A stretch of DNA of 64,000 bases, from NCBI GenBank assembly GCA_038049695.1, contig CP142451.1, positions 69,146,001 to 69,210,000 of the forward strand, given 5' to 3'. The notes beneath the pieces are model-generated. The model saw nothing but the letters and a program-made list of their open reading frames with translations, made no database searches and was not told the DNA's origin. The DNA comes from Cinnamomum chago (lineage: Eukaryota; Streptophyta; Magnoliopsida; Laurales; Lauraceae). Below, piece by piece: positions 11,658-20,449 of the stretch (position 1 is the first letter of the stretch; each line of letters begins with the position of its first letter). Made by a program: the position numbers and the translations under genes.

Positions 11658-12765
11658 CAAAACAAACTCGTCTCTTTTCTTTAAAATATGTGTGCAATGG
11701 AAAGTTAGGAAAAAGTTGGTTTCCTTTCTACTTGTGAAGGTGAATCTCCGGATCACTACTCTAAAATTCCAAGTCGAAAAGAAAATCTGGCATACCCACA
11801 AAATGTTGATACCCGCCTTTCTTTCTTCTCTCTCCCTCCTTCCGGACCCCGACAGACCCGGGGCGGATGGCAGCGGAGGAGGAACGGAGGGGCGCGGTCC
11901 ATCAAGCGCCAGGCTTGAGGCCGAGACTAAGGCGGCCTATGACGAGGGGGTTGCTGAAGCGACCGATTTGTATGAAGCACAAGTAGTGGCCGTCCGGGAC
12001 AAGGCCTGGGAGCTAGGGTGGTTGGCTGCTTTAGGAAAAGTAGGCGTCCCCAAGGACAATCCTAACTACCGGAGTCCAGATAAGTTCCCTAGCCAGGAGC
12101 TCGCCAGGGCTCCTGGTTCTGCCGGGGTCGCCGAAACCGTCGCAGCCACTGACTCCACCGAGGTCGTTACTGCCACCCCTGATTTCGTCCCCGCAACGGT
12201 GGAAGCCCCTTTGGACGAAGGAGCCAACGCCGACGCCGGCGCTGCATAAGCTTCTGACATACTAGCTTTTTCTGTTGCACTCTTTTTTCTTTCCGCTTGC
12301 TTTTGTAAGAACTTGGTTTGTAAAAGTTATATTTTTAAATAGGTTAATGAAATGAAGCTTTCCTTTCCAAACTGTCTTTACATGCAATAGAGTGATCACG
12401 ATGTGTTGTTGTTTGCCTTCCTTACCTTCCTTTCTATTATTATTTTTTCTAAGTGTCAAGGCTCGGCTCAGTGCGTCCCACAGATGGGAGGGCTGTGCCG
12501 AACTAGGAATCCTTGCGGAACAATAAGGCCGACACAACAGCCCTTATAATAAGTTGGCCTCATGTTCAGGGTCAACCCGGGAGCTCCTCAGCCTTTCAGC
12601 ATCATCCTGAGGAGGAGATCTTGCGTCGACCCTTCCGCTAGCCGAAACAGGCTCGTTGGACAGGTTAGCGGCCTCAGGCAGTTCAAGATGACCGAAACGG
12701 TTTACCGCCGAGGTTGAACTCGACCTGTAAGCATCTTGGTACCAATTGGCCCTAGTCGCGCCCTA

Positions 12766-13100
12766 GTGGCACGTAGCCGACCCGAGGCGATTTCATTGTT
12801 TGGCCATAAAGGCTTCACGCCCGGGTGGCCCGTAGCCGACCCGAGGCGATCTCATCGTTTGGACATAAAGGCTTCACGCCCGGGTGGCCCGTAGTCGACC
12901 CGAGGCGATCTCATCATTGGCCATAAAGGCTTCACGCCCGGGTGGCCCGTAGCCGACCCGAGGCGATCTCATCATTGACCATAAAGGCTTCACGCCCGGG
13001 TGGCCCGTAGCCGACCCGAGGCGATCTCATCATTGGCCATAAAGGCTTCACGCCCGGGTGGCCCGTAGCAGACCCGAGACGATCTCATCATTGGCCATAG
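12766..13100. repeat. T1 minisatellite, 58-59 bp unit, nearly six copies
   Basis: The unit begins GTGGCCCGTAGCCGACCCGA and continues with GGCGATCTCATC, GGCCATAAAGG and CTTCACGCCCGG. Five full copies and a partial sixth lie head to tail between the end of the opposite-strand gene (12249) and the end of pol (13185). Copies differ at a few positions only. T2 has an unrelated minisatellite in the same place. The stretch 12250-12765 holds the likely polyadenylation region (near 12340) and nothing else I recognise. Confidence 0.9.
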
Positions 13101-13184
13101 CCGAAGTGCTGACACAGGATGCTCCACCCTTTGAATGTGAAACTCTCTTTCATTGAATTCTAATAAGTATAAAAAGTACAGGTT

Positions 13185-14900
13185 TCAGAAATAGAACTTC
13201 TTGAGGTGAGATCCGTTCCTCGGTAACTGCCGGCCCTCCATATCTTCGAGTCTATAAGCTGACAGTCCAGCAACAGAAGTTACTTTGAATGGTCCGTGCC
13301 AATTCGGCGCCAGCTTGCCTTGATTTGGATCCTTGTCCGCCGGGAGTGCCTTCCTGAGAACCAGCTCTCCTACTGAGAATTTCCTTTCCCTAACCCTCTG
13401 GTTATAGCCTCTGGCGAGTTGCCGCTGATAGGTTGCAAGCCGAATTGATGCTGCTTCTCTTCGCTCATCGGCCAGGTCCAGTTCCACAACTAGATGCGAC
13501 TCATTTCGGCCTTGGTCGAAGAGTTCGGACCTTAGAGTAGGGAGGCAAATTTCTAAGGGAATGACGACCTCCATCCCATAGGCTAGGGAAAAAGGTGTAG
13601 CCGAAGTGGACCGCCTTGGGGTCGTTCGGTAGGCCCATAGGACACTCGGGAGCTCTTCTACCCATCTTCCTTTGGCTCTGTCGAGCCGTTTCTTCAGCCC
13701 GTCAAGTACTACTTTATTGGAAATTTCTGCCTGACCGTTACTCTGTGGATAGGCCGGGGTAGAGTAGTGATTGCGAATGTCGTGTTCCTGGCAGAAGCTT
13801 CTAAAGAGGTTGGAGTCGAACTGGGTCCCGTTATCCGAGATCAGAGTTCTGGGGATGCCGAACCTCGTGACGATGTTTTTCCATACGAAGTTTTTGGAAT
13901 CCTACTCTGTGATGGAAGACAGCGGCTCGGCTTCAATCCATTTGGTGAAGTAATCGGTAGCCACTATTAGCCACCTCCTATTCCCTGGAGTTCGATGAAG
14001 CGGTCCCACAATGTCTAGCCCCCACTGGGCGAATGGCCACGGCCTAAAGAGCGGACTGAGGTCCTGCGCCTGTTGGTGGAGAGAGTGGGAGAATTTCTGA
14101 CACTTCTCACATTTTATCGCGTATACCTGCGCATCCTTCTGCATATACGGCCACCAGTAACCCTGGCTGATAGCCCGGTAAGCTAGGGATCTCCCTCCCA
14201 TATGGCTTCCGCAGATCCCTTCATGTATTTCGAAAAGGAGGTCCTCGACTTTGCTCGGATGAACGCACTGGAGGTAAGGGCCTGTGTACGACTTCCTGTA
14301 GAGCTTCACTTCGGGAGACAACCAGAACCGGGCTGCTTTGAGTCTGATTCGATGGGCCTCGCCATTGTCTTCGGGAAGCTTGTCGTCCTTGAGGTAGGCT
14401 ATAATGGGGTCCATCCAGCTCGGGCCGAGGTCAAGACACAACAGTTCCCGAGGTGGATGGAGCTCAATGTTGGGCGTGGCCAACGATCCTACTTCGATAC
14501 TTCTTTTTCTTCCTGCTTCGACGGCACTGGCCAAATTTGCAAGAGCATCTGCATGGGAGTTTGATTCTCTGTCTATCTGTTTGATTTCGGCCGTCTGGAA
14601 CTGGGAGAGCAGCTTCTTTGCCAGGGCTAAATACGCGGCCATCCGGTCGTCGCGAGCTTGATAGTCCCCAGTCAGCTGGTTCGCCACCAACTGTGAGTTA
14701 CTGAAGACCACCAGCTGTTGAGCTCCGAGGATTTTGGCGCTGTTCAGTTCGGCTAGTAGGGCTTCGTACTCAGCTTCATTGTTCGAGGCCTTGAAATCCA
14801 AGGTCAGAGCCTGCTCGATGACCAGCCCTTCTGGAGATTGGAGGAAACTCCTGCACCGGCTCTTCTCGAGGTGGAGGACCCGTCGACGAAGATTCTCCAA
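13185..14900 (-). pseudogene. T1 second RNase H (3' part) and integrase
   Basis: One frame runs from the second RNase H into integrase. The RNase H part shows [10 protein letters not shown] and [10 protein letters not shown], but the third acidic site reads FSNSQLV where T2 and the family have FSDSQLV (D to N). Integrase follows with its zinc-binding region ([12 protein letters not shown] ... CEKCQKFSH) and the catalytic acids in [17 protein letters not shown] and YPQSNGQAEISNK. A single in-frame TAG at 13902-13904 lies between the first and second acids. The protein ends SHLKKFYF at 13188. Upstream, a one-base deletion near 14850 separates this frame from reverse transcriptase. Confidence 0.9.
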
Positions 14901-16299
14901 ACTGGGGCGGGGGCTTGGCCTTGTGATTGTTCGGAGCCTGTGGGCGCCTCATGTCCCCTGCCCCCTAGTTCGGTGCCGAGCTGGATTGGTGCCGAACTCG
15001 AAGAGAACTCGACGAGAAAATCTGCCAGCACTTGGGCCTTGATCGTTGTCCTGGGCTGATAGTGGATTTCGTACTGCCCCAGCTCGACAGCCCATCTTGA
15101 AATCCTTCCTGAAAAGTCAGCTTTTCTGAAAACTGACTTGAGTGGATGTTCCGTAACAACCACAATGGTGTGAGTTTGAAAGTAATGAGAGAGCTTCCGC
15201 GAGGCACTCACGAGTGCCAGCGCGAGCTTCTCTAGTGGCAAATATATGGTCTCGGCATCAATGACGGTCTTGCTCGTATAGTAAATTGGTTTTTGGACCT
15301 TGTCCTCTTCTCGAATGAGGACCGAGCTCACCGCATGATCCAAGACCGCTAGATATAAATACAAAAATTCTCCGTGAATCGGAGTTGACAGTAGAGAGGG
15401 TGAAGAAAGATAGGCCTTAAGCTCCTGCAAGGCCTGGTCACATTCTGGAGTCCATTGAAATTTAGAATTTTTCCTAAGAAGCTGAAAGAAAGGCCGACAC
15501 TTATCTGAGGATCTGATGATAAACCGATTTAGTGCAGCAGCCATTCCGGTGAGCTTCTGGACCCACTTTGTTGAGGTGGGACTCTGTACTCTAAGGATAG
15601 CCGAGATCTGATCTGGATTTGCCTCAATCCCCCTGCGTGTGACCAAGCTTCCCAAGAATTTGCCAAAATCGACACCAAAGGCGCACTTGGAGGCATTGAG
15701 TTTGAGCTTGAACCTCTTCAAAGTGTCGAAGACTCCAGCCAGGTCTGCCAAATGGTTTTGCGCCTGCTTGGACTTGACTACCATATCGTCGATGTAGACC
15801 TCAACAGTCTTGCCGAGCTGATCGTGGAACATCTTGGGGACGAGTCTCTGGTAGGTGGCTCCTGCATTCTTCAGCCCAAACGGCATCATCTTGTAACAGT
15901 ATGTGCCTCTGGGAGTTATGAAGGCTGTCTTTTCTTCGTCCGGCCCATACAACGGTATCTGGTGATAGCCGCGGTATGCATCGAGGATGCTCATTCTGTC
16001 GTGTCCGGCAGTGGCATCGATCATCTGGTCGATCTTTGGAAGGGGGAAGCTGTCCTTAGGTCGGTAAAGTCGACGCACACCCTCCATTTGCCAGTCTTCT
16101 TCTTGACGACCACGGTATTGGCTAGCCAGGTCGGGTATTGGACCTCTCTGATGGCGCCGGCCTCGAGCAGTTTGTCCACCTCTTCGACCACGGCCTCGGT
16201 TTGTGGCACCCCAGTCCTGCGGGCTCTCTGCATCACTGGTTTATATTTGGGGTCCACATTCAGTTTATGGCATATTACCTCTGGGTCAATGCCGGGCAT
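14804..16299 (-). pseudogene. T1 reverse transcriptase and first RNase H
   Basis: The start of the reverse transcriptase is at 16299-16021 (VPQTEAVVEEVDKLLEAGAI, GKWRVCVDFTDL). A deletion of about ten bases near 16060 shifts the frame; the rest follows from 16087 with PFGLKNAGATYQ and the active site YIDDMVV. The Ty3-type RNase H region follows (YYTSKTVIDAETIYLPLEKL, LSHYFQTHTIVVVTE), but LYLAVLDHAV stands where an active enzyme has a TDAS-type motif, so this first RNase H looks degenerate, as reported for the Tat lineage. The start of the second RNase H ([13 protein letters not shown]) lies at the end of this frame. It copied element RNA into DNA when intact. Confidence 0.9.
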
Positions 16300-16332
16300 C
16301 TCTTGAGGCGTCCAGGCGAAAGCATCTTTGTT

Positions 16333-16995
16333 CTACACCAGGAACTGGACCAGCTCGGACCTCTCTGGCTCCCCGAGCAGGAAGAACCGTTCCGGATCTT
16401 CTGAGTCAATCCTGATTTCGGTCAGGTCCTCCACGCTCTTTTTTTCCGGGTCCTGGCCGACCTCATCTAGCTTCTTCTCCATCTCAGCCATGTTAACCTC
16501 CTTGGGCTCTCGCTCTCCGGACACCATAGCTGTCAAACACTGCTTGGCTGTCTGCTGATCTCCTCTGACTGTGACAATTTCAACTCGGTCATTCTTTCCT
16601 CCCCATGGAAATTTCAGCTTCTGGTGGAGAGTGGAAGGTACTGCCTCCAGACTATGGAGCCAAGACCTGTCCACTATAGCATTATAGGGTGAGGGTGCGT
16701 CGACCACCAAGAAGGTTGTCAAGACGGATGCGCCACCGACTTCGACTCTGAACGTCACCTTTCCCTTGGGGTACACCGACTTGACGCTGAAGCCGATGAG
16801 GGGAATTCGGGCCTCCTGCAGATCCTTCTCCGTTAGGCCCATCCTTCGGAAACTATCGAAATAGAGGACCTCGGATGAACTACCGGGGTCGACGAGGACC
16901 TTCCTCACGGTGCAGTCCTTCACACCTTGCTTAGAGCAATCAAATTTCAGAGTGACGATCAGCGGGTCGTTGTGGGGAAGCTGGACCCCTTCCAA
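16333..16995 (-). pseudogene. T1 protease segment
   Basis: The translation contains an aspartic protease active site, KVLVDPGSSSEVLYF (D-x-G-S at about residue 36), followed by FLVVDAPSPYNAIVDRSWLH, typical of Tat and Athila-type polyproteins. It would process the gag-pol polyprotein. It lies between gag (ends 17112) and reverse transcriptase (starts 16299) and is in a different frame from parts of its neighbours. Confidence 0.85.
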
Positions 16996-17111
16996 GTCCG
17001 CATCTGTGAACCTGATATCGGGTCGCTCCCTCCGAGCCCTCTTGGAGCTGAGCTGAGTTCGGCGGCCATGACCTGCTCACTATGAGAGGCACGCCTGGCC
17101 TCGGCACGAGC

Positions 17112-18887
17112 TCAGTTACTCCCCTTTGGCGGGGGAGTTAAATGGATGACGTTAATGATCTTCTCCGACCCATCGCTATTGTGGCCTCTCTCGTCTCGGC
17201 ACAGAGCTCGGGTGTCGGCCCTGGAGTCTGCCTTGACGAACTCTTGCAGGTGTCCTTCCTGGGCAAGCTTTTCCAAATGCGACCGCAGTATCCTGCATTC
17301 CTCGGTCTTGTGGCCGCTCTCCTTGTGGTACGCACAAAACCTAGTCTGATCTCGGGAAGACGGGTCGCCTCTCATGGGCTCTGGCCAGCTGAAGTAAGGC
17401 CTAGATTGGATCTTGTACATGATCCTGTGGATGGGCTCCTTAAAGATCATGTTAACTGCCCGATATGCATCCTCGGACAGCCTGGGCTTTTTGCCTCTCG
17501 TCGAGGTGAATGTCTGAGCCCTTGCCGAGCTAGCTGACGCCCAGCGTCTGTCTGGCTCATCTCTTCAGGACGGCCCCTTATCTTTCCTTAAGGGCTTTTC
17601 ACCTCGGTCTTTCTGCGCAGCCCCATGGTTTTCCTGAGCTCAAACCTGGTCGTCCTCCTGGGCGATATAGCGGTTGACTATGGACATGAGCGCCGCTATG
17701 GAAGACACCAGGTTCCTAGCCAGATCTTTGCGAAGGTCGCTGTCTGGCAGCAAGGCATTCTGAAATGCGAAGATGGCCACCTCGTCCTTGGAGTTCTCGA
17801 TCTGGCTATAGACCGTCCAGAATTGCTTCGCGAACTGGGTGACGTTCTCCTCTCGCTCCATCTTCAGGGCCATAATATCTGCATCCGTTTTCGGCAAGAT
17901 TCTATAGGCCTGAAACTTCTTCATGAAGGACTGCTGGAGCTGCTGCCAGCTCGAAATGGACCCCTCCGGGAGCGCACAGAACCACTTCAAGGGGAGTCAC
18001 CCAAGCTGGAGGAAAAGACTCAACAGTTCAGATGGCCCTCGTCTCCCCAAACAGACATCCTCTGGGAGAAGTGTCTGAGATGCGCAGCTGGATCCGAGAC
18101 CCCGTCATAAGTGACGAACCTCGGGACGGTGAACTTCTTCGGCAAGGGGTATCTCCTGACATCACAAGAGAAGGGGGATGTGCCGAGATCGACAGTCTCG
18201 CAGGCCTCCAGTTGGTCTCGGGCAAGACCGGCCACCTCGAGGTTGCGCTGGACTGTCCGCCTGATGCGCTCGTCCAGCCACTCCTGACTGTTATACTTGC
18301 TCTCTAGAATGGTCTCCGACGCTTTCCTCGAGTAGCTGCGGCTCATGCTCGAACCTTCGTCTCGAGTTCGGTCGCACCTTTTCTCATTCAGATGGACCCT
18401 CAAGTCTTTCTCGGGAGAGACAGGGCGCCTGCCACGAGACACCCTCCTCTCGCGTTGTCGCTGTGACTGCTGCTGCTGAGAGTGCTGCTGATGCCTTGCT
18501 GAGAGCGTCCTTCTCTTTTATGGCATCATTCTGTGCTCTAATCTCTTCAAGGGTGGAGTCAAAGTCATCATCAGGATTATATTCTTCATCCTCAGCATCC
18601 TCCATCTGATCAGAGGGACGTGGTCCATCGACCACTGGAGACTTGCTCCGCTGATCGCGACCCATCAGGAGACCTCCTGCAGGCTACTGTTAAGTATCTC
18701 CCCTCCGGAGAGCAGACTCCGAGCGAAGGTCGTGCTCCTGAACGTTGATCCGGACGAGATCACGCTCAACGGAGTCCTCTGCAACTGGTTTCTTCCCAGA
18801 CCTCTTCTTGGCAGGGAGGAGATCAGAGGATGACCCTGCACGCTTTGTCTTGGATGTTTCTCCGCCTTTCGCAGCTCTCCTCGTCAT
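17112..18887 (-). pseudogene. T1 gag, broken into several frames
   Basis: Gag forms the particle that packages element RNA. The first ATG after the primer site is at 18887 (MTRRAAKGGETSK, lysine-rich). An acidic stretch (EDAEDEEYNPDDDFD, near 18600) and the Tat gag core follow: LPKKFTVPRFVTYDG, then FCALPEGSISSWQQL, then LKMEREENVTQFAKQFW. A zinc knuckle of the form C-x2-H-x4-H-x4-C (CAYHKESGHKTEEC) lies at about 17335-17376. At least three stops or frameshifts break the reading frame. The knuckle type is shared with T2, so it is likely a family trait rather than damage. Confidence 0.85.
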
Positions 18888-18913
18888 GGTGATAGGGAAG
18901 ATTATGCAAATCG

Positions 18914-18934
18914 TTCCCCACAGACAGCGCTAGT
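18914..18934 (-). promoter_or_regulatory. T1 primer-binding site
   Basis: On the minus strand GCGCTGTCTGTGGGGAA follows directly after the LTR end CTTACA. T2 has GGCGCCGTCTGTGGGAA in the same place. The exact tRNA is not assigned here. Confidence 0.7.
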
Positions 18935-19780
18935 TGTAAGTGCAAAAAATATACTCACAAGTTTGAAGGGGTGCCTCAAGGGACTTATCCAAAAGACCAG
19001 AGGTGGAACTGCTTGATCTGGAAACCTGAAAGGGGAGAAAAAGAAGAAGAATAAGACGTCAAAGGACCCTGGCTGTGGGCAGCGCAGGGCTCTCCGATGC
19101 CTGAGTGAGTGCAGGTTGGAGAAGAGTAGAGGAACGTTCAGGGAGTATTTTGCATGTAAGTGTGCATACCTTTTTTTTGGGTGGTTCCTTACCTTATATG
19201 AGAAAGTTCCTTACTGCCTGTGTGAATGGGCCCAGTGATCTGACTGTTGGGGTCCTATCAGCCCATAAAGTCATTAATGAGGATCCATCATAGCCCACAT
19301 TGTATTTAATGAAGGTCCGATCAATCCATACGACATTGAATGCTAGTCACATTGGGCCTGATCTCCCTCTGATTTGTTGGCGGCTGAGATCCTATCGGAT
19401 CCTGTCTCGGGTCCTGCCCAAGTAAGGCTGCAGCCGCTGGATATGGCTGTGCCAGGGATTTGGTGAGGATGGACGGCTGGGATGATGTGACTATCCTGTC
19501 AGCACGTGCTTACATCCCGCCATGTGTCCTGCATGGGACGTGGTTGTCAAGCAGGCCCTGCCTTGGTGGGGCGGCTTGTGGCGCTACTATTGGTGCACAA
19601 CCGAGACCGAAACGGACGTGTCATTGGTAAAGCCGAAGTGAGATCGGACGACTATTACCGAGACCAGAATAAAGAGGCGCTAAAGCCGAAGTGGGTCGGT
19701 CCTGGCCGTGGCCGAGGCCCTGGCAGATGCTCTTGCCGAAACCAGGCTAGATCTTTTTATTGTTCGGGGACGTCCCCACA
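18935..19780 (-). repeat. T1 5' LTR
   Basis: This 846-bp LTR begins TGTGGGGACG (minus strand, 19780) and ends CTTACA (18935). It matches 6022-6866 with about eight substitutions. The same TATA-like CATATAAGG lies on the minus strand near 19195. It would drive gag-pol transcription leftward. Confidence 0.92.
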
Positions 19781-20449
19781 TAGTGGGCCTCGTGGTTAGG
19801 TTTTCAAAACTTTTTGACCCACTTGATTCAATGATCAACTATCCAGAAGGCTATAACCCAATCTAGGATGCACTCCCTCCTTCTCATCAATCATGTACAG
19901 TAATATAACCTAACTAGAATATAGAAATCAGCAACTACATGCAACAAAATAATCGAACACAAGAGGAGAAACAAATTATACCTTTGGAGCCCAGTAGTGC
20001 TCTAATGGAGGAAAAGATAATCAATTTGATCAAGAACTCTTCTTGAAGCAATTAGAGATCTCCAAGACCTTGTTGTCTTCCACGCTATGACCCTTTATTA
20101 GATCTCTTTTCTCAAGAAGATGAGTGGGATCTCCAAGAGAAAATCCTACTAGAAACTCTAAGGAAACTAGAAGAGAGAGAGGAAGAGAATAGATGTGAAA
20201 CTCTTGCACTTGAGGAGTTTTGGACGTGAATAATAGAGTGGGATGTCCAAGGGGTTTTCTTCCCTTATTTATTGCCCTCAAATCTCCTCTTAAGACTCTT
20301 TTACTAATTGCATTAGAAGTCACACTTCTACACAAATTAGTAGCTTACTATTACCACTATTAGAAGTCCTACTTCAAATAGAAATAGTAACTTTTTAATT
20401 CCTTCATTTTGGAGTTCAAGTAAGATTAGTAACTTTCTAATATCTTGGG
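19781..20449 (-). repeat. Copia C1 5' LTR, middle segment
   Basis: This segment lies between T1 and the LTR-like unit at 20450. It has no coding frame. Read on the minus strand it has a TATA-like GGCAATAAATAAGGG (20260-20275) and purine/pyrimidine-rich leader-like sequence (AGAGAGAGGAAGAG on the plus strand). It fits the central part of the copia LTR, whose ends are at 24385 and 6011. Confidence 0.55.

Larger units (their letters stand above)
9171..11904 (+). mobile_element. LTR-type insertion in T1's opposite-strand gene
   Basis: The sequence starts TGTTGACACC and has no coding region. CCTATAAATAGG near 11067 is a strong TATA box in plus orientation, as expected for an LTR promoter. The right border is less sure. 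Ending at 11904 (..ATCA) gives TG...CA termini, near-matching flanks AGCGT (9166-9170) and AGCGC (11905-11909), and rejoins the host gene's codons in frame. A second TGTTGATACC at 11804-11813 leaves open that a remnant of another LTR start lies at the right end. A solo LTR is the simplest reading; the family is unassigned. Confidence 0.6.
7427..12249 (+). pseudogene. Opposite-strand additional gene of T1 (spliced, interrupted)
   Basis: This gene runs against gag-pol. Exon 1 (7427-7955) begins MGIYSHW and contains EGWMPFPLIAVVEGGVRFPLHP and QLMPNAFKVIMG. This is the pattern I associate with the Pfam family 'putative gypsy type transposon' (PF04195), whose function is unknown. In-frame stops at 7646-7648 and 7814-7816 disable it. 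Intron 1 is 7956-8039 (GT..TTGCAG, phase 1). Exon 2 (8040-8848) carries an acidic, proline-rich, low-complexity stretch. Intron 2 is 8849-8928 (GTAAGT..TTTTGCAG, phase 0). Exon 3 starts a coiled coil (LVQRSLVQLERARQSS), is cut at 9171 by an insertion, and resumes near 11905 with ARLEAETKAAYDEG down to the TAA at 12247. Exon order and splice sites match T2's copy. Any role in the element's life cycle is unknown. Confidence 0.75.
6022..19780 (-). mobile_element. Tat-lineage Ty3/gypsy element T1
   Basis: This is a complete but defective element read right to left: 5' LTR 18935-19780, primer site, gag, protease, RT, RNase H, second RNase H and integrase down to 13185. Between pol and the 3' LTR (6022-6866) lie a minisatellite and a gene on the opposite strand. 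The LTRs differ at about eight single bases over roughly 840 (my manual comparison), so insertion was fairly recent. The inner LTR end is altered at 6022 (GGTGGG against TGTAAG), and the flanks (AAGTAGG left, TAGTGGG right) show no clean target duplication. A 2.7-kb LTR-type sequence has inserted at 9171. The double RNase H and the gag type place it in the Tat lineage. Confidence 0.9.

Noticed and set aside
11173-11737. Small open frames in the insertion at 9171-11904
   Set aside because: They lie in LTR leader-like and minisatellite sequence and match nothing known.
12766-13100. Regular repeats resembling a CRISPR array
   Set aside because: Units are head to tail without unique spacers, in a plant retrotransposon; this is a minisatellite.
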